Notes under the pieces: model-generated
The model's database searches: none
What the model saw: the letters and a program-made list of their open reading frames with translations, nothing else
What the model was told of the DNA's origin: nothing
NCBI GenBank assembly: GCA_944390305.1
Contig: CALXPX010000021.1
Location: forward strand, 1-15,459
Length of the DNA: 15,459 nucleotides
Reading direction: 5' to 3'
DNA from: an uncultured Clostridia bacterium
Lineage (GTDB): Bacteria; Bacillota; Clostridia; TANB77; CAG-508
Translations under genes and position numbers: made by a program
Part shown: in pieces, positions 12,923-15,459 of the stretch
How positions within the stretch are numbered: position 1 is the stretch's first letter
Layout: every line of letters begins with the position of its first letter

Positions 12923-13699
12923 ATGGATAATAGACCAATAGGAATGTTCGACTCAGGAGTAGGAGGACTTACAGTATATAAAGAAATCAAAAGAAAATTA
13001 CCAAATGAAAAAATAATATATTTAGGAGACACTAAAGAATTCCCATATGGTTCAAAATCTAAACAAAATATAATTGAACTTACAAAAAAGAATATCGAAT
13101 TTTTACTTAAATTTAATGTTAAATTAATTATAATTGCTTGTGGAACAGCAACAAGTCAAGCGCTAGATGTAGTAAAAGAAATATATAGAGTACCTATTAT
13201 AGGAATAATAGAGCCAACAGTAGACTATATTAAAGAAAATATAGACTATAAAAATATAGGTATAATAGCTACAAGAGGAACAATAAAAAGTAATGCATGG
13301 GAAAAAAGTATTAAGAAAAAAATTAAAAATATAAAAATATATAACAAAGAATGTCCTCTTCTTGCACCAATGGCAGAAGAAGGATGGACAGATAATGAAA
13401 TAGCAAAATTAACTATAAAAGAATATGTAAAAGATTTTCCTAAGTTAGATGCTTTAGTTTTAGGATGTACACATTACCCATTATTTGAAAAGTTAATAAA
13501 GGAAAATATTAAAGATACATATATAATAAATACAGGAAAGATTATTGCAAGTTATCTAGAAAAGAATCTAGAAAGAGCAGAAAATATTAAAAACAAAAGT
13601 GACGAAATATATTTAACAGATACGGAATGTAATTTTTTAGTTGTTGCAGATAAAATATTAAACGAAAATATAAAGATAAATAAAGTAGAGGTAAAATAG
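12923..13699 (+). CDS. murI: glutamate racemase
   Basis: MurI interconverts L- and D-glutamate and so supplies D-Glu for the peptidoglycan stem peptide, in the cytoplasm. The signatures are plain: PIGMFDSGVGGLTVYKEI with D10 and S11, the first catalytic cysteine C73 in ACGTATSQ, and the second C182 with H184 in LGCTHYPLFEKL. Length 258 is normal (usual 255-275). The start is the ATG at 12923, with RBS AGAAGGAGA; an in-frame TTG at 12890 overlaps the promoter -10 and cannot be used. The next gene begins 2 bases after the stop and its RBS (GAGG) lies within the last codons, so the two are co-transcribed. Confidence 0.96.
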   Translation: MDNRPIGMFDSGVGGLTVYKEIKRKLPNEKIIYLGDTKEFPYGSKSKQNIIELTKKNIEFLLKFNVKLIIIACGTATSQALDVVKEIYRVPIIGIIEPTVDYIKENIDYKNIGIIATRGTIKSNAWEKSIKKKIKNIKIYNKECPLLAPMAEEGWTDNEIAKLTIKEYVKDFPKLDALVLGCTHYPLFEKLIKENIKDTYIINTGKIIASYLEKNLERAENIKNKSDEIYLTDTECNFLVVADKILNENIKINKVEVK

Positions 13700-13701
13700 G
13701 T

Positions 13702-14127
13702 ATGTCTAAAAATAAAATAGATGTAAAAAAGATAAAAGAAAGAAATGTAAGTGAAAAAGAAATGAAAGAAAATGAAAAAGATACCAAAAAAAAGGATTGG
13801 CTTTTGTTCAAAATACCAGTTATAATAGGAGTTGTATTAGCGATTATATATATACCAACAAATTATAATATATTATTAATACCAATAGCTTTGATATTTA
13901 CTTTAATATTGTATGGATTTGATTGCCATCAAAGAATATGCAAGCATTGTAAAAAATGGAATTCAACAGTACTTCTAAAATCAGAGAAATTGTTAAGAAC
14001 AACAACTGTTACAAAAGAAAATCTAATTAGAAAAAATAAAACAAAAGAAAAAAAGAATATAGTTAGTAAAATTCAAACTAAATGTTTAAATTGTGGCCAT
14101 ATATATGAAAAAGAAACTATAAAATAA
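13702..14127 (+). CDS. two-helix membrane protein with split zinc ribbon
   Basis: The 141-residue product has a highly charged N-terminus (1-33, Lys/Glu-rich), two close membrane helices (about 36-52 and 55-72), then two CxxC knuckles, C80/C83 (CKHC) and C128/C131 (CLNC), separated by about 45 basic residues. Together these can hold one zinc ion. The C-terminal motif C-x-N-C-G-H-x-Y resembles zinc ribbons of ribosomal or RNA-polymerase type. The hairpin topology puts both ends on the same, probably cytoplasmic, side. Function is unknown, and no named family is claimed. It follows murI by 2 bases in an operon; a link to cell wall synthesis is guesswork. Confidence 0.75.
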   Translation: MSKNKIDVKKIKERNVSEKEMKENEKDTKKKDWLLFKIPVIIGVVLAIIYIPTNYNILLIPIALIFTLILYGFDCHQRICKHCKKWNSTVLLKSEKLLRTTTVTKENLIRKNKTKEKKNIVSKIQTKCLNCGHIYEKETIK

Positions 14128-14135
14128 AATGAATA

Positions 14136-14174
14136 ACCTCCACAGTAAATGAATATATATTTATTAGTGGAGGT
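14136..14174 (+). promoter_or_regulatory. hairpin that sequesters the ribosome binding site of the 14181 gene
   Basis: ACCTCCAC (14136-14143) pairs perfectly with GTGGAGGT (14167-14174), which contains the Shine-Dalgarno GGAGG (14169-14173). The stem continues with AG (14144-14145, one A-U and one G-U) and TAAAT with ATTTA (14146-14150, 14159-14163), with a single bulged A at 14166. The ATG is 7 bases beyond the RBS. The structure should block translation until opened, for example by heat, a protein, or translation from upstream. It begins 8 bases after the preceding gene's stop. The T tract after it is too poor for a good terminator. Confidence 0.7.
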
Positions 14175-14180
14175 AATTTT

Positions 14181-14426
14181 ATGCTTGTAATATTTAATAA
14201 AGAAAAGATATATTCATACTTAATATCACTAGGAACAGTAATGATATTATTTGTAATGGCAATTGCAATAACAAATAAAAATGAAAAAATAATAGAAACT
14301 TCTACAAATTCAATAATTGCAAATAATATTGCTCAAAATGAATATAATATAGATAGTAAAACAAGTAATACAAGCGAAATTCCTGACAATAGCAGCACAA
14401 ATATTACAAAAATGTTACAAAAATAA
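14181..14426 (+). CDS. small single-pass membrane protein, unknown
   Basis: The 81-residue product has one hydrophobic helix near the N-terminus (about 11-31, YSYLISLGTVMILFVMAIAI) preceded by NKEKI, then an Asn/Ser/Thr-rich hydrophilic tail with no cysteine. It looks like a signal-anchor with a short, disordered outer segment. I do not recognise a family; a remnant of a longer exported protein, such as an amidase, is possible because the N-terminus resembles such anchors, but nothing downstream continues it. Its RBS GGAGG is locked in the hairpin at 14136-14174, so expression is probably low or conditional. No promoter was seen, so it may be read from the murI promoter. Confidence 0.55.
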   Translation: MLVIFNKEKIYSYLISLGTVMILFVMAIAITNKNEKIIETSTNSIIANNIAQNEYNIDSKTSNTSEIPDNSSTNITKMLQK

Positions 14427-14446
14427 AAGAAAATCAACTTTTTATG

Positions 14447-14475
14447 TAGACAAAATAAGAAAAGTGTTGTATAAT
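14447..14475 (+). promoter_or_regulatory. sigma-A promoter of the SSB-like gene
   Basis: TAGACA (14447-14452), 17-nt spacer and TATAAT (14470-14475). The start near 14482 gives a leader of about 70 nt. The 126-base gap (14427-14552) holds nothing else besides the RBS AAGGAGG. Confidence 0.78.
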
Positions 14476-14552
14476 AGGATATAGCGCATAAGTATTCTAA
14501 AATTTTAATTAGATGAATAAGATACACAAGAATAATTAAGGAGGAAAGTAAA

Positions 14553-15251
14553 TTGGAAACAAATTTTGCTGATAATAACCATTTAGTATTGGTTGGAAAG
14601 ATAACAGATGATAAAAAATTTAGTCATGAAATTTATGGAGAAAAGTTTTATACTTTTGACTTAAGTGTGCCACGTTTAAGTGGAAATGCAGACACAATAC
14701 CAATTACAATTTCAGAAAGATTATTTAAAGAAGATGAATTAACTGTTGGAAAAAAAGTAAAAATAACAGGTCAATTTAGATCATATAACAGTTATGAAAA
14801 TGAAAAAAACAGATTGATTTTAACTGTATTTGCTAAGGACATAGAATTTTTGCAAAACCAAGAAGAAGAAATTGTTGCTAGCAAAGATTTAGTATCAAAT
14901 GAAGTAACATTAATAGGGTATATATGTAAAACACCTATTTATAGACAAACACCATTTGGTAGAGAAATTGCAGATGTTCTTTTAGCTGTTAACAGAGCAT
15001 ATAATAAATCTGATTATATTCCTTGTATTACATGGGGAAGAAATGCAAGATTTTGCTCTAAAATGGAAGTTGGAACAGAAGTAAAAGTAACAGGAAGAGT
15101 TCAATCAAGAAGCTATGAAAAGAAATATGAAGATGGAACAGTTGAACAAAAAGTAGCTTATGAAGTATCAATTTCTAATTTAGAAGTAATTGAAAAACAA
15201 GATAATGAGAACGAAGAAGTAGCAGAAAATAACGAAGCTGCTGCAGAATAA
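14553..15251 (+). CDS. tandem OB-fold single-stranded DNA-binding protein
   Basis: The 232-residue protein carries two SSB-type OB folds: about 8-101 (HLVLVGKITDDKKFSHEIYG ... KKVKITGQFRSY) and about 115-215 (NEVTLIGYICKTPIYRQTPF ... YIPCITWGRNARF ... KVTGRVQSRSYEKKYEDG). The second is the canonical SSB pattern; the first is more divergent. A short acidic tail (216-232) ends in AAAE and lacks the aromatic-tipped DDIPF-type end by which replicative SSBs recruit partner proteins. It would bind single-stranded DNA as a dimer rather than a tetramer, by analogy with two-OB SSBs such as that of Deinococcus. Translation starts at TTG, supported by AAGGAGG 8 bases upstream. No rpsF is before it, so it is not the usual rpsF-ssb-rpsR operon; a second, standard SSB gene is expected elsewhere. 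Confidence 0.88.
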   Translation: METNFADNNHLVLVGKITDDKKFSHEIYGEKFYTFDLSVPRLSGNADTIPITISERLFKEDELTVGKKVKITGQFRSYNSYENEKNRLILTVFAKDIEFLQNQEEEIVASKDLVSNEVTLIGYICKTPIYRQTPFGREIADVLLAVNRAYNKSDYIPCITWGRNARFCSKMEVGTEVKVTGRVQSRSYEKKYEDGTVEQKVAYEVSISNLEVIEKQDNENEEVAENNEAAAE

Positions 15252-15279
15252 TAATATAAAACTAAAAATGTATTTTATA

Positions 15280-15360
15280 ATTGTATATTAAAGATTTTGT
15301 AGCCACGCGCAGTTTGGAGCGTAAGTGACAGCAAGTGGCAAAAAATCTTTAATATACAAT
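15280..15360 (+). other. long stem-loop with GC-rich head after the SSB gene
   Basis: A perfect 19-bp A+T-rich stem (15280-15298 with 15342-15360), a small internal loop and a further 5-bp GCCAC/GTGGC stem (15302-15306 with 15335-15339) carry a 28-nt head of over 50% G+C, in which CGC (15308-15310) can pair with GCG (15319-15321). T-rich sequence follows (15360-15372). It begins 28 bases after the SSB stop. It probably terminates that gene, but is much longer than needed and has a head unlike its A+T-rich surroundings; it could be a small structured RNA or a palindromic mobile repeat. No known family was recognised. Confidence 0.65.
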
Positions 15361-15372
15361 CTTTTATTTTTT

Positions 15373-15414
15373 GAGATTTTTGCCGTATATAGATTGACTT
15401 TTACGCAAAATCTC
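15373..15414. repeat. inverted repeat overlapping the last promoter
   Basis: GAGATTTTTGC (15373-15383) is the reverse complement, with one extra T, of GCAAAATCTC (15405-15414). The -35 box lies in the space between the arms and the right arm lies in the spacer, so a protein bound across it could control the promoter. Confidence 0.5.
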
Positions 15415-15422
15415 AATATAAT
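15394..15422 (+). promoter_or_regulatory. sigma-A promoter of the gene starting after the window
   Basis: TTGACT (15394-15399), 17-nt spacer and consensus TATAAT (15417-15422). A strong RBS AAGGAGG (15447-15453) follows, so a start codon is expected within a few bases beyond 15459. The gene itself is not visible. Confidence 0.88.
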
Positions 15423-15459
15423 ATAGTAGAATTGTTAAAATGTTACAAGGAGGAAAGTT

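Noticed and set aside
15280..15360. c-di-GMP or fluoride riboswitch
   Set aside because: The head shares only short words with those families and lacks their conserved cores; it also lies after a gene rather than in a recognised leader.

Overview
The window is about 72% A+T and reads as a chromosomal segment of a spore-forming low-GC Firmicute, most likely an uncultured-type Clostridia. The evidence is the C-terminus of an alpha/beta-type small acid-soluble spore protein at the left edge, the ctsR-mcsA-mcsB-clpC heat-shock operon with a CtsR operator, consensus sigma-A promoters with 17-nt spacers, strong AGGAGG-type ribosome binding sites and many A+T-rich intrinsic terminators. No tRNA, rRNA, CRISPR array or transposase was found.

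Layout. (1) 1-1080: the SASP end, then an isolated C39-like cysteine peptidase gene of visibly higher G+C with its own GC-rich terminator. (2) 1100-1651: rpsT (bS20) under a clear promoter, with an unusual Lys/Ala/Glu tail, ending in a terminator shared with the convergent gene. (3) 1674-4982, minus strand: an FAD-dependent dehydrogenase, long-form HPF, a five-helix Yip1-like membrane protein and a DUF4282 membrane protein. At least the last two genes that carry strong terminators (HPF and DUF4282) are separate transcription units. (4) 5076-9611: the class III heat-shock operon. CtsR represses it, McsA/McsB phosphorylate arginine residues (including on CtsR), and ClpC unfolds pArg-tagged proteins for ClpP. 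(5) 9612-9865: an intergenic region filled by a 112-nt nested stem-loop. (6) 9866-11632: a small anchored protein, a DtxR/MntR-like regulator with altered metal ligands, two half-size TauE/SafE transporter genes and a 46-aa membrane microprotein. (7) 11635-12206: a Cys-rich one-domain protein behind a sigma-K-like promoter, possibly a spore-surface protein. (8) 12263-12754: an orphan minus-strand gene of higher G+C. (9) 12870-14426: murI, a zinc-ribbon membrane protein and a small membrane protein whose ribosome binding site is buried in a strong hairpin. (10) 14447-15251: a tandem-OB SSB-like protein starting at TTG, followed by a second long stem-loop and a strong promoter and RBS for a gene that starts just beyond the window.

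Most of the window is core housekeeping. The points worth a second look are the two long stem-loops (9650-9761 and 15280-15360), whose outer arms share a near-identical 13-nt stretch; the RBS-sequestering hairpin at 14136-14174; the Cys-containing variant of the DtxR-family metal site; the altered pArg-binding motif of McsB; and the two higher-GC orphan genes. I do not see a multi-gene system that I would call new with confidence.
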